Notes under the pieces: generated by a model
What the model saw: only the letters and a program-made list of their open reading frames with translations
Database searches by the model: none
Told to the model about the DNA's origin: nothing
Translations under genes and position numbers: made by a program
Part shown: in pieces, positions 8,855 through 17,225 of the stretch
Numbering within the stretch: position 1 is the stretch's first letter
How the letters are laid out: each line of letters opens with the position of its first letter
From: Afipia sp. Root123D2
GTDB lineage: Bacteria > Pseudomonadota > Alphaproteobacteria > Rhizobiales > Xanthobacteraceae
Reading direction: 5' to 3'
Assembly (NCBI RefSeq): GCF_001425835.1
Contig: NZ_LMDP01000003.1
Span: 380,001 to 444,000, forward strand
DNA: 64,000 bases

Positions 8855-10036
8855 ATGATTGCCACATCGACGAGCCGAATGGTCATGGTGTTCCTGGCGC
8901 TGATTGCAGCCGGTGGTTTGGCGCTTGTCTTTACCGTCAAGCAAGCCCATCGTGAGCCGCCAGTGGACGCCAAGGCAGCCACCGCCTCACCAGCGGTTTC
9001 GACGCCGGCGCCGGGCGTGCAAGATCAAAGTCCGGCCGGGCTCGCGGCGGTTGAAGCGGAAACAAAGGCCTTGGGGGCCACGCTGTCCGGATCGTCCCCA
9101 ACGCCGGAGAGCGGAGATGGCGGGCCGGCGTTCGACATTGCCCGCATCGAGCCGACAGGCGACGCGGTGATCGCAGGTCGGGCGGCACCGGGCGCAACTG
9201 TAGAGTTATTGCGCAATGGCGAGTTGCACGTTAGCGCGACCGCGGATCAATCCGGACGATTCGTCATGGTCCCACCCCGACTTCCTCCAGGGACCTATGA
9301 CCTGACGTTGCGCTCCACGCAGTCGGACGGCACGGTGGCCACATCCAAAAAGAGCGTGGCAGTGGCACTTCAGCCGACTCCGACCGACCGTCCGATGGTG
9401 GCACGGATGACGCCGGACAAACCTTCCGTCGCGCCGGCGCAGCCCGCCGCGCCAACGCCAATGACCGGGATGGTGGCTGTGGAGGCAATCGAGACCGAGC
9501 CGGACGGCAAATTCCATGTGACCGGCCGTGCCGGCGCGGGTGCCACGGTGAGGCTTTATCTCAACGACAGCTTTGTTGCGTCTGCAACAGCGGGCGCGGA
9601 TGAACGTTTTGTGGTCACCATCAACAAGGGCGTCTCGCCTGGCAACTACCGTGTCAGGCTGGACGAGGTGGAGCCGAATTCCAACGCGGTCCGCGCGCGC
9701 GCGGAGGTACCTTTTAACGTTCCTGATAAAGTCTTGACCGCGTCCGTGCCGGCGCAAGCCACATCGTCCAAGGGGCCGGACATTGCCGCTTCACAGCTAC
9801 CGCAACCGGCGACCGCTGTGTCCACCGCTCCGCCAGAAAGAGGTTCGCCCTCCGTCGTGGTTGTGCCGAAGATCACGACCACCACCGTCTCCCGTGGTGA
9901 CAGCCTATGGCACATCAGCCGCCTCACCTACGGCGCGGGCACGCGCTACCCCACCATCTACAGGGCAAACCGCGAGAAGATCCGCGATCCCGACCTGATT
10001 TACCCTGGCCAGATCTTTGTCCTTCCGACGCGGTAA
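8855..10036 (+). CDS. Envelope protein with two Ig-like domains and C-terminal LysM
   Basis: 393 residues from the ATG at 8855. One membrane anchor (VMVFLALIAAGGLALVF) lies at the N-terminus, followed by a low-complexity Ala/Pro/Thr linker. Two beta-sandwich-like repeats of similar pattern follow: the first around GDAVIAGRAAPGATVELLRNG and the second around KFHVTGRAGAGATVRLYLND. After another Pro/Ala/Ser linker comes a LysM domain (SRGDSLWHISRLTYG...YPGQIFVLP). LysM binds peptidoglycan, so the protein probably spans from inner membrane to cell wall. Homologous architecture is common in Rhizobiales, with no defined function. It has its own upstream gap, so it is probably a single-gene unit. 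Confidence 0.88.
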   Translation: MIATSTSRMVMVFLALIAAGGLALVFTVKQAHREPPVDAKAATASPAVSTPAPGVQDQSPAGLAAVEAETKALGATLSGSSPTPESGDGGPAFDIARIEPTGDAVIAGRAAPGATVELLRNGELHVSATADQSGRFVMVPPRLPPGTYDLTLRSTQSDGTVATSKKSVAVALQPTPTDRPMVARMTPDKPSVAPAQPAAPTPMTGMVAVEAIETEPDGKFHVTGRAGAGATVRLYLNDSFVASATAGADERFVVTINKGVSPGNYRVRLDEVEPNSNAVRARAEVPFNVPDKVLTASVPAQATSSKGPDIAASQLPQPATAVSTAPPERGSPSVVVVPKITTTTVSRGDSLWHISRLTYGAGTRYPTIYRANREKIRDPDLIYPGQIFVLPTR

Positions 10037-10356
10037 AGCGTGGCCCCAGTCGATAGCCCGAGGGAAAGTTGCGCGCCTTTGCCTGCGCTTACCGTAGGCC
10101 AGCCACGTCCGCTCTTGCTCCCGTAGCGAATAAATTTTGCATCGCAGCGGAATTTGCGCAGTGTGCCAGGAACTGCCGCTCAAGTCGCTTCGCGCGGCTC
10201 AACCCTCGCTGCTTTGCTGACTGTGACGACGAATGCAGCGGCGAAAACCTGAGCACCTCATTTTAAGATTATGAATTTCGTTGGCTGGCCGCAGCTACGA
10301 CGATTCACTGGTAGTAATCGGCCATCGTAGATCTGGTATTGGATTGGGCAGAAAGC
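10037..10356. other. Intergenic region, no gene seen
   Basis: About 320 bp between convergent units (the LysM gene on plus, the transketolase operon on minus). Only short open frames are present, with no recognisable protein sequence and no strong hairpin followed by T residues. It is locally more AT-rich around 10260-10320. Confidence 0.4.
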
Positions 10357-11217
10357 TTACTCTGCGCTGCCGGCACTTGCCGCAAGGAATCCTTCCAGTT
10401 CAGCGAGACCTGTCTTCCATGTCTCCATATCCGTCTGCATATAATGCGCGGTCGGGAAACGCGCCTGCATGTACGGACTGCCCTGAAACAGCCTGGTATC
10501 GCAGACCATCGCATAGGGCTTATCCTTGGTGCTGCGCGCCTCTTCAAACGCATCCAGAATTTCCTGAATGCTATTGCCATTGATGCGGCGGGCCTTGAAC
10601 CCGAAAGCCTCGAATTTCTCCGGCACCGGCTCGACACTCAGGATATTCTTGGTGTGCCCGCCAGCCTGAAGGTCGTTGTTGTCGATCAGCAGCACAAGAT
10701 TATCCAGCTTGTGGTGGCCGGCAAACATCGCGGCCTCCCAGACATTGCCTTCCTGCAGCTCTCCGTCCGACAGCAGGCAGTACACGCGCTTGTCAGATCC
10801 TCTCACCCGCTCGCCATAAGCAATTCCAGCAGCTTGCGACGGCCCCTGCCCGAGAGACCCCATCGTGATGACGAAGCCGCGTCGGCCTTCGCAGGGACTC
10901 ATATCCACCTCGGTCCCATCAGCGTTGTAAGTGCGAAGCTCTTCCATGGTGTAGAGCCCCTGCTCCGCAAACGCGGAGTAGCACATGATAGCATCATGTC
11001 CGTTCGAGTTGACGAAGACGTCGTGGTACCATCCATTGCCGTCCGGCCGCAGTTCATGAAAGTAAAGGCTTGCGCCAAGATCGGCCAACGCAACGCCCTG
11101 CCCGGCATAACCGCCACGCTGCATGCAGATATCCATGACGTTGCGCCGCATTTTTAGCGCCAGATGTTCAAGTTCCGGAACCGAGAGATTCCTGCCCTGC
11201 TTGGTCATGATGTTCAT
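10357..11217 (-). CDS. Transketolase, N-terminal (TPP-binding) subunit
   Basis: 286 residues matching the N-terminal, thiamine-diphosphate-binding half of transketolase. The TPP/metal motif is SDGELQEGNVWEA followed by DNND, replacing the usual GDGxxxEG...N. The substrate/TPP region reads SNGHDAIMCYSAFAEQG, where single-chain transketolases have KGHxAPALYA. The C-terminal half is a separate gene immediately upstream in the operon, overlapping by 4 bp. Two-subunit transketolases are known from archaea and from dedicated sugar pathways such as apulose-4-phosphate and sulfo-sugar cleavage, not usually the housekeeping pentose-phosphate role. Last gene of the minus-strand operon. Confidence 0.92.
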   Translation of the reverse strand: MNIMTKQGRNLSVPELEHLALKMRRNVMDICMQRGGYAGQGVALADLGASLYFHELRPDGNGWYHDVFVNSNGHDAIMCYSAFAEQGLYTMEELRTYNADGTEVDMSPCEGRRGFVITMGSLGQGPSQAAGIAYGERVRGSDKRVYCLLSDGELQEGNVWEAAMFAGHHKLDNLVLLIDNNDLQAGGHTKNILSVEPVPEKFEAFGFKARRINGNSIQEILDAFEEARSTKDKPYAMVCDTRLFQGSPYMQARFPTAHYMQTDMETWKTGLAELEGFLAASAGSAE

Positions 11218-12155
11218 GCCGCCTCCTTGATCTGCCGGGCAAGACTTTCGGCATCGAGGCCGAGTGATTTCCGAATGTAGGCAAGTGAGCCACCGGGCGC
11301 CCAGCGATCGGGAACGCCGAGCCGCGTGAGTTTCGGTCCGCCACGATGATTCGCCACGATCTCGGCGACGAGGCCACCAAGTCCACCGACGATGTTGTGA
11401 TTTTCGATTGAGAATACCTGGCTGCGGCCTTCGCAGAATTTCCAGATCTCTTCGTGCCGTACCGGCTTGAGTGTTGGAACATGCAGCAGCGCGTGGTCAA
11501 CTCCTGCCCGCGCGAGAAGGCGCGACGTCTCGATCGCCCATTCGGTGCCCGCGCCGGTTGCAATGATTCCGGGGCCACCGCCCTCTTTGAGACGATAAGT
11601 CTTTCCGATCTCGAACAAATATTTTTCCGGATCGAGCAGGCGCGACACCGTGCCGCGAAGCCCGCGCGTGTAAACCAGACCCGGTTGCTTCACAGCGGCT
11701 CGAATAACCTGGATGAATTCGGTCGCATCGGCGGGATCGATCACCGTCGCATGCGGAATCGCGCGGGTCATCGCGAGGTCTTCCGTTGATTGATGATGGA
11801 TCCGCGCCGGGCTTGTGATGCCCGGTGTGAATCCAACAACCACGCAGGTTTTCGGGCCGGTCCCCATGCAGATCACCATCTGATCGAAGGCGCGCCGCGA
11901 TGCATAACAGGCGAACGTCGTGGCGATAGGAATGAACCCGGCTTTCGAAATTCCCGCACCGACCGAAAGCAGGTTCTGCTCGGCCATGCCGACATCGAGA
12001 AATTGTTTTGGCTTCTCTTTCGGCACACGAAAGATATCGACATAAGGCTGCAAATCCGCCGTCATGATCATAACGTCAGGGTTAGCCTCACAAAGCTCCA
12101 TCGTGACACCGTCAAAAGGCGCGACGACGCCTGGCTCATCTGCTGCAAGCAACAT
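11214..12155 (-). CDS. Transketolase, C-terminal (pyrimidine-binding) subunit
   Basis: 313 residues, the Transket_pyr plus Transketolase_C half. The glutamate that activates TPP is in FLDVGMAEQNLLSVGAG, and the substrate-binding region reads HHQSTEDLAMTRAIPHATVIDPAD. The C-terminal domain ends VPDRWAPGGSLAYIRKSLGLD. The start ATG at 12155 has a CGGAG ribosome site. It overlaps the N-terminal subunit by 4 bp, consistent with a heteromeric enzyme translated in a fixed ratio. An epimerase gene lies 18 bp upstream. Confidence 0.92.
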   Translation of the reverse strand: MLLAADEPGVVAPFDGVTMELCEANPDVMIMTADLQPYVDIFRVPKEKPKQFLDVGMAEQNLLSVGAGISKAGFIPIATTFACYASRRAFDQMVICMGTGPKTCVVVGFTPGITSPARIHHQSTEDLAMTRAIPHATVIDPADATEFIQVIRAAVKQPGLVYTRGLRGTVSRLLDPEKYLFEIGKTYRLKEGGGPGIIATGAGTEWAIETSRLLARAGVDHALLHVPTLKPVRHEEIWKFCEGRSQVFSIENHNIVGGLGGLVAEIVANHRGGPKLTRLGVPDRWAPGGSLAYIRKSLGLDAESLARQIKEAA

Positions 12156-12173
12156 TTTTGGCTCCGGGAAGGG

Positions 12174-13145
12174 CTATGGAAAGGAGATCCGGCCGTCGGC
12201 CAGCAATTTGCGATAGTCCGCGATAGTCTCCTCGACCCGCTCTGCGGTCGGCGATGGCAGCGGGCCGATCAATTGCTCGAGCCTCGGATCCGCCAGTCGG
12301 CTGGGTGCACCCAGATCCTTCATTTCGCAAGTGATCATTCCGCGTGCCTTGGGGGCACTTTTTTCAATCACCGCAATCAAATCGGTCATCTCGATCGACT
12401 CGCCGGGAATATTGGCCTGTTTCGCGCCATCGAGTTTGGCGCGAGCGCTGCGAATGAACGCAAGCGCCACGTCCCGAACATGCTGGACCACGTTTCGCCC
12501 GCCGAACTGCATATGGAACGGCGTGCCTGCAGCAGCAGCGAGCATTGCGAGCGAAGGTTGGGCGGAGAGTCCATTGAACCGGCCGGCACCGTAGACAACC
12601 CATGGCCGCAACCCCATCGACGTCACGCCATGCTCATTGAAATAGGCGTTTGCGGTCATCTCCATCGTGTACCGATGTACTCCGTAGTGATCCCTCGGTG
12701 CAGGGAGCGATTTGTCGTCGATCTGGCCGTTAGGATAGTCCGATGCCGGGCCATAGACCGCCGCTGTACTTGAATACGCAATTCCCAGTTTGCCGCTCCG
12801 GCGGACTGATACGTCGAGCACGTTGATAAGGCCACCGATGCTGACTTGAGACGACAACAACGGGTTATTCTCGCTCGCCGGCCGCAACAGGCCGGCGAGA
12901 TAGATGACGTGGGTGACGTCCTCGCCGATCAGCGCAGACACCGCTTCCGGGTTACGCGCGTCACTGACGAGATATGTCATCTTGCTGAGATGGCCGGGAT
13001 CAAGCACCGAACTCATGCTGCGCGGATCAGGATTTGTATCGGTCGCCGTGACCTTCACGCCTTCCTCGATCAGAAGCCGGCAGATCCATGATCCAATAAA
13101 ACCTCGCGCCCCGATGACCACGAAGTGCTCTTTCGCCATACTCAC
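12174..13145 (-). CDS. NAD-dependent epimerase/dehydratase, extended SDR, with atypical YxxxR
   Basis: 323 residues, Rossmann-type extended short-chain dehydrogenase. The nucleotide motif is GARGFIG near the N-terminus, the aspartate fixing NAD is in ATDTNPD, and a serine-containing strand SSTAAVYG is present. The catalytic Tyr motif reads YGVHR: the lysine of YxxxK is an arginine, confirmed as a CGG codon at about 12671-12673. The start is a GTG at 13145 with AAGGAA six bases upstream; an ATG two codons later (13139) is possible. It lies between the ABC receptor gene and the transketolase, so it may convert the imported sugar or sugar acid before cleavage. The substrate is not known. Confidence 0.88.
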   Translation of the reverse strand: MSMAKEHFVVIGARGFIGSWICRLLIEEGVKVTATDTNPDPRSMSSVLDPGHLSKMTYLVSDARNPEAVSALIGEDVTHVIYLAGLLRPASENNPLLSSQVSIGGLINVLDVSVRRSGKLGIAYSSTAAVYGPASDYPNGQIDDKSLPAPRDHYGVHRYTMEMTANAYFNEHGVTSMGLRPWVVYGAGRFNGLSAQPSLAMLAAAAGTPFHMQFGGRNVVQHVRDVALAFIRSARAKLDGAKQANIPGESIEMTDLIAVIEKSAPKARGMITCEMKDLGAPSRLADPRLEQLIGPLPSPTAERVEETIADYRKLLADGRISFP

Positions 13146-13180
13146 AGTCGTTTCCTTTCCTGCTCAGTGTGCTGAGCTTG

Positions 13181-14191
13181 TTATTTCCCGGCTTTCGCCA
13201 GTGCGGCAGCTTTCTCGAAAACGTCTGGCGCAAGGAACTTCGACGGCTCGCCGATCTTGTCGATCGTACCTGCGTCCTTCAGGATTTGCGCGGTGGTCAA
13301 CGCCCAATTCGCAACCTTGCCCTCCTTGAACGATTTCAGCCATTCATCGGCGGTGGGGTATTTCCCGAGTTCAAAGCTGAACGTATAGGCGTCGTAGCTT
13401 TCCATCTTCGAGAAATACTTATCGTAGTTCTTCTTGCGGATAGGCTCTTCGTTCAGCTTCACTTGCGCCTGGATGATGGCCGCACCCACATGCGGCAAAT
13501 CAGCCTTGTGCTTGTCGAAGAAAGCATTCGAGATAACCAGGCCGCCGAGCACCGCAGTTTCCGGATAGAAATCCTTGAGCGATGTCACGCGAACCGCACC
13601 CTTCTTCGTCGCCGCCTCGACGAAACCTGCCGTGATCACCGCGGCGGGTACCGCACCCGCGATGAGAGCCGTGGTGGTGGCCTGATAACCGGTGTTAACC
13701 GGCTTGATGTCACTGGACTTCAAGCCGCTCTTCTTGAGGGCGTTCACCACGAGCACATGGGCGGTGGTGCCGAACGGAAAGGCGACCTGCTTGCCCTTCA
13801 GATCCTGAACCGTCTTGATTCCGGACTCCCCGGTCGCATAAAGCAGGTTGGTGTCGTACTCGAGATAAGTCGGATTGACGAGGACACCGAGACCGCGCAC
13901 CGCGATACTCGATACCACGGCGGCGCCGGCCAATGCCCCGTCAAGGCTGTTGCCGACCAGAGCCTGGGTCATCTGCGTGCCGTTGTCGAACTTGATCAGT
14001 TCGACATCGAGGTTCTGGGCCTTGAACAGACCTTCGTCCCGCGCAACGAGCAGCGGCGGCGCCACCACTTCCGACAGCAGATAGCCGATCCTCACCTTGA
14101 GAGGCTGACCGCCGGACTGCGCATAGGCAGACACGATGGTGAAGGACAACATGACCGTGGCTGTCAACGCCTGCATCAGTTTTTGCAACAT
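13181..14191 (-). CDS. ABC transporter substrate-binding protein, SsuA/TauA/NMT1 family
   Basis: 336 residues from an ATG at 14191 preceded by a strong GAGGGAGGG site. An N-terminal signal peptide (LMQALTATVMLSFTIVSAYA) ends near an AQS cleavage site. The mature part has the NMT1/SsuA pattern: VRIGYLLSEVVAPPLLVARDEGLF, then FDNGTQMTQALVGNSLDGA and DLKGKQVAFPFGTTAH. This family delivers sulfonates, nitrate, taurine, thiamine precursors and aromatic acids, so the family alone does not name the ligand. A short stem-loop (GCTCAG/CTGAGC, 13162-13177) lies just before the epimerase gene. Confidence 0.9.
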   Translation of the reverse strand: MLQKLMQALTATVMLSFTIVSAYAQSGGQPLKVRIGYLLSEVVAPPLLVARDEGLFKAQNLDVELIKFDNGTQMTQALVGNSLDGALAGAAVVSSIAVRGLGVLVNPTYLEYDTNLLYATGESGIKTVQDLKGKQVAFPFGTTAHVLVVNALKKSGLKSSDIKPVNTGYQATTTALIAGAVPAAVITAGFVEAATKKGAVRVTSLKDFYPETAVLGGLVISNAFFDKHKADLPHVGAAIIQAQVKLNEEPIRKKNYDKYFSKMESYDAYTFSFELGKYPTADEWLKSFKEGKVANWALTTAQILKDAGTIDKIGEPSKFLAPDVFEKAAALAKAGK

Positions 14192-14230
14192 ATGCTTACC
14201 CTCCCTCTTGTTGAACTGGACCGGCCACAC

Positions 14231-15007
14231 TTAGTGTTTGAGTTGACCTTCAATGTGCCGCCGGAGATCGATGAATTCGTTCGCAAGCCGCATATCTGCG
14301 GTTCTGTTTTTGCCGAATGGAACGGTGATGACTTCGGAGAAGACCGCAGGCCGTTGCGCCATAACGACGATGCGATCGGCGAGATAGATCGCTTCCTCGA
14401 CAGAGTGCGTGATGAAAATCGCCGCTTTCCTCTCCTCGGCGGTGATCTTCTGCAGGACTTCCTGCATGATGCCGCGACTTTGCGCATCGAGAGCCGCAAA
14501 CGGCTCGTCCATCAGCAGGATCTGCGGATTAGCGGCGTAGGCCCGGGCGATGGCGACGCGCTGCTTCATGCCGCCAGACAAAGCCTTGGGTAGAGCATTC
14601 TCGAAACGCTTGAGTCCGGTCGTCGCGAGATAGTGCTCGACGATCTTGTCCTTGGCCGCCTTGTCGAGATTGCAGCATTTGAGATTGAGCGGAAATTCAA
14701 TGTTCTGACGAACCGTCAGCCAAGGAAAGACCGCATATTGCTGAAAGACCACGCCGCGGTCGCGGCCGGCCTGCTGGATTTCCTCACCATGCACCAGAAC
14801 GGTGCCACGGTTCGGTCGCGTAAAGCCCGCCGCCATGTTGAGCAGCGTTGTCTTGCCGCAACCGCTGCCACCGACGATGGCAACAAATTCATTTTCGCTG
14901 ATGGTGAGCGATAGGTCGTCGAACACCACGTGACGACCTGGACCGTCGCCGTAGTATTTGCTGACCGACTTGAATTCGATTGGCGCCGTATTCGCTCGGG
15001 TCATCAT
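14231..15007 (-). CDS. ABC transporter ATP-binding protein, SsuB/TauB/NrtD type
   Basis: 258 residues, cytoplasmic ATPase of the importer. Walker A GGSGCGKTT is at about 46-54, the Q-loop is FQQYAVFPW, the signature is LSGGMKQRVAIARA, and Walker B is ILLMDEPFAALD followed by ITHSVEEA. The ATG at 15007 (tandem with one at 15004) overlaps the permease stop and has AGGAG 11 bp upstream. A TTG at 15028 is an alternative. The gene reads directly into the receptor gene after 39 bp. Confidence 0.92.
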   Translation of the reverse strand: MMTRANTAPIEFKSVSKYYGDGPGRHVVFDDLSLTISENEFVAIVGGSGCGKTTLLNMAAGFTRPNRGTVLVHGEEIQQAGRDRGVVFQQYAVFPWLTVRQNIEFPLNLKCCNLDKAAKDKIVEHYLATTGLKRFENALPKALSGGMKQRVAIARAYAANPQILLMDEPFAALDAQSRGIMQEVLQKITAEERKAAIFITHSVEEAIYLADRIVVMAQRPAVFSEVITVPFGKNRTADMRLANEFIDLRRHIEGQLKH

Positions 15008-15888
15008 CGCTCGACCCGCTCCTGCCAATTCACGACGACAGCCATTCCCTTGCGGATCATCGCGTCCATCGCCAGCGCAATCGCGCCGATGCAGACGAGA
15101 CCGACGTAAATATCGGGAATAACGAAGTAGTTTCCGGCATTCTGGATGACCGCGCCCAGCCCACGCTCAGCTGCGAGTAATTCCGCCGCCACCAGCGTGC
15201 CCCAGCACACGCCCAACGTCAGGCGAAGCGCGACGAACAGATTTGGAACGAGCAACGGAACGACGATCTTGCGAAAGATCTCGGTCTCGGTCGCGCCGAC
15301 CACGCGCGCGGCACGGATATAGATCTCCTCGATTGCTGAGACGCTTTCATAAATGACAATCAGCGACGTAAAAAATGCGGCGTAAACCAGGATACTCGCG
15401 CGCGCGACCTCACCAATCCCAAGATAGACAATCACGAGCGGACTAAGCGCGATCGGTGGAATTGCGCGGAACGAATTGATGACCGGCTGAAAGATCCGGC
15501 CGAGAGTCGGATACCACGCTAAGGCGAACCCTGCCGGTATCGCCAGCGCCATCCCAATGATCATGCCGGTCAGAACGCGCTGCACACTGGCGAGCACGTC
15601 CCATGCGAGGCCGGAGACCGCAAAATTATGGATCAGTCGAAGAAATATCTGGTCAGGGCGCGGCACCAGATCGCGGTTGACGAACCCGATTGCCCACGTG
15701 GCATACCAAAGGGCAAAAAGGATTGCGAAGCCAAGAATTCCAAAGCCAACGTTACGTGCAGCGCCAAGCCATGCAGCCCGCGCTGTGGCATCACCTTTCG
15801 GCCGATCGTGCTCGCTTTCAGTCTCGTCCGCCGGGGAAGAAGATCGGGCAAAATCATCCCCCTGCGAAACGGCTTTCGCCCCACGCAT
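15004..15888 (-). CDS. ABC transporter permease, SsuC/TauC type
   Basis: 294 residues from an ATG at 15888. A hydrophilic, acidic N-terminus of about 45 residues precedes a helix (NVGFGILGFAILFALWYATWAI). The BPD_transp_1 core shows the EAA-like loop ARVVGATETEIFRKIVVPLLVPNLF. First gene of the minus-strand operon. The open frame continues upstream to 15954, but that part would run through the predicted operator, so the shorter form is preferred. Confidence 0.88.
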   Translation of the reverse strand: MRGAKAVSQGDDFARSSSPADETESEHDRPKGDATARAAWLGAARNVGFGILGFAILFALWYATWAIGFVNRDLVPRPDQIFLRLIHNFAVSGLAWDVLASVQRVLTGMIIGMALAIPAGFALAWYPTLGRIFQPVINSFRAIPPIALSPLVIVYLGIGEVARASILVYAAFFTSLIVIYESVSAIEEIYIRAARVVGATETEIFRKIVVPLLVPNLFVALRLTLGVCWGTLVAAELLAAERGLGAVIQNAGNYFVIPDIYVGLVCIGAIALAMDAMIRKGMAVVVNWQERVER

Positions 15889-15920
15889 GGCATTCCATCC
15901 CTGATCGTTTCTTGTACTTA

Positions 15921-15937
15921 ACCTTACAGTGTAAGGT
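15921..15937. promoter_or_regulatory. TetR-type operator palindrome
   Basis: ACCTTACAGTGTAAGGT: two perfect 8-bp arms around one central G. It is 33 bp upstream of the permease ATG, in the gap between the ABC/transketolase operon and the divergent TetR gene. The TTACA-N-TGTAA core is typical of operators bound by TetR-family dimers. Binding by the neighbouring TetR is inferred from position and symmetry. Confidence 0.75.
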
Positions 15938-15954
15938 CGTCGACAATCTGTCAA
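15928..15954 (-). promoter_or_regulatory. Putative promoter of the ABC-epimerase-transketolase operon
   Basis: On the minus strand a perfect -35 hexamer TTGACA (15954-15949) is followed after 15 bp by TACACT (15933-15928), which lies inside the palindrome. The spacing is shorter than the ideal 17, so the -10 assignment is tentative. A repressor on the palindrome would cover this -10 region. Confidence 0.5.
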
Positions 15955-16081
15955 GTCCTGACTTCAACCGCCGCGCCTATTCCAACGGACGCGAACTCTG
16001 ATACAGGTGCGAAGGCTTGACGCAGACGCGCTTATTGGAACAATTGCGCGCCGGATATGCGCATCACAATCGTTGAAACGA

Positions 16082-16708
16082 ATGCCCGCCCTGACACGAA
16101 GCAAGAGGACGCCGGTTGCCCGCAAGGCTCAATCGCGGCCGATTCGAAAGCCCCTCAGTCGCGACGTGATTCTCCACGCCGCGCTCGAGATGATCGACGC
16201 GAACGGCATCGACTCGCTCAGCATGCGGCAGTTGGGACAAGCGCTCGGCGTCGAGGCGATGTCGATCTATCACTACTTCAAGAATCGCGACGACCTCCTC
16301 GACGGTGTAGTCGAGGCCGTGATGCAGGAAATCATCGATACCGTCGACAAGAATCACCGGCGCAATCAGAACTGGAAAACAGCGGCGCGAAAATTCATCA
16401 CCGCATACAGGATCGTCGGCAATCGGCATCCGAATGGCTTCCGGCTTGTTGCACAGCGCACCCTTCGCACGGCCGCGGCCAAGAGAGTGGGCCAGGCTCT
16501 GACCGACGCATTCGCTGCTTCAGGCTTGAATGCGGAGCAAGCGGTCATCGCGTATCGCGCGATGACCTGCTTTGTCGCCGGCTTTGTCCTGCTCGAAACG
16601 TCGAGAATGAAGCCGGCTTACACAACAGGAAATTTTGATCTCGAGTTCGAGAGGAGCCTCGACATACTTGTGACGGGAATCGAGCAGTGCTTCCCGCGTA
16701 TCGGCTAG
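16082..16708 (+). CDS. TetR-family transcriptional regulator
   Basis: 208 residues from the ATG at 16082 (an in-frame GTG at 16007 is less likely). After a basic N-terminal tail, the HTH is clear: ILHAALEMIDANGIDSLSMRQLGQALGVEAMSIYHYFKNRDDLL. The C-terminal part resembles the tetracycline-repressor-type ligand-binding domain. It is divergent from the transketolase operon, with the 17-bp palindrome in between. The simplest reading is a ligand-released repressor of that operon. Confidence 0.9.
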   Translation: MPALTRSKRTPVARKAQSRPIRKPLSRDVILHAALEMIDANGIDSLSMRQLGQALGVEAMSIYHYFKNRDDLLDGVVEAVMQEIIDTVDKNHRRNQNWKTAARKFITAYRIVGNRHPNGFRLVAQRTLRTAAAKRVGQALTDAFAASGLNAEQAVIAYRAMTCFVAGFVLLETSRMKPAYTTGNFDLEFERSLDILVTGIEQCFPRIG

Positions 16709-17173
16709 CATTTCTCACCCATTCCCTCGTCCATTGATCGGTTCGAAACCCGCGTTGGCTAACTTGTGTCTCAGGAAATGACTCTGACGGCCTTTCCTGC
16801 CAGCGCTGATCGACGCCCGCTTGCGCCAATCGCCAGCGTTCGACGCCGCATCTCGAGGTCTGGATTTGGCCGGAAGCTGACCGTCCGCATCATTACGGGG
16901 AGTCAGGCGTCAAAAATCACCCGAGCCAGTGCGGGCAATTTTCATACATCGTATCCATTTGATTTTTCGAAGAATGGCGCGCCCGGGAGGATGAAACTGG
17001 GAACTCGTATGTTATTGTGTTTGCTATCCATTTTCCACGGGATCACCTTGCAGCGTGCGCCGTTTCCGGGTCTCGAGGGGATGTGGATATGCCTGACCAC
17101 GCCCGCCGGGGGCTGACAGGAGGCGCCTCTAGATCATACCCATCGCTCCGATTCATCCGGCCTGAACATTGTT
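16709..17173. other. Intergenic region carrying a tRNA-end-like repeat
   Basis: About 465 bp without a supported gene. A 116-codon open frame at 16766-17116 has no recognisable family features. The stretch contains an 18-bp near-copy of the 3' end of the tRNA-Arg found 1.8 kb downstream (see the repeat at 16975-16992). Confidence 0.4.
16975..16992. repeat. Imperfect direct repeat of the tRNA-Arg 3' end (possible attachment-site remnant)
   Basis: TGGCGCGCCCGGGAGGAT matches the 3' end of the tRNA-Arg gene (18760-18777, TGGCGCGCCCGAAAGGAT) at 16 of 18 positions, in the same orientation. The match starts exactly at the encoded CCA end. The two copies flank the MarR-DUF1398-EamA genes. No integrase is present between them. 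Confidence 0.45.
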
Positions 17174-17213
17174 GTTGACTAGGAAACTTAATCGAGATAG
17201 TTTCCTAGTCAAC
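17174..17213. promoter_or_regulatory. Inverted repeat ahead of marR-like gene (operator/promoter)
   Basis: Perfect 15-bp arms, GTTGACTAGGAAACT (17174-17188) and its complement (17199-17213), are separated by 10 bp and end 12 bp before the MarR ATG. TTGACT inside the left arm could act as a -35 element, with TAGTTT 17 bp downstream in the right arm. The position fits autoregulation by the MarR protein. Confidence 0.7.
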
Positions 17214-17225
17214 GGGGGATGCGTC

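Noticed and set aside
16766-17116. Possible 116-residue gene before the MarR operator
   Set aside because: No recognisable domain, poor ribosome site, and it spans the tRNA-like repeat. Treated as intergenic.
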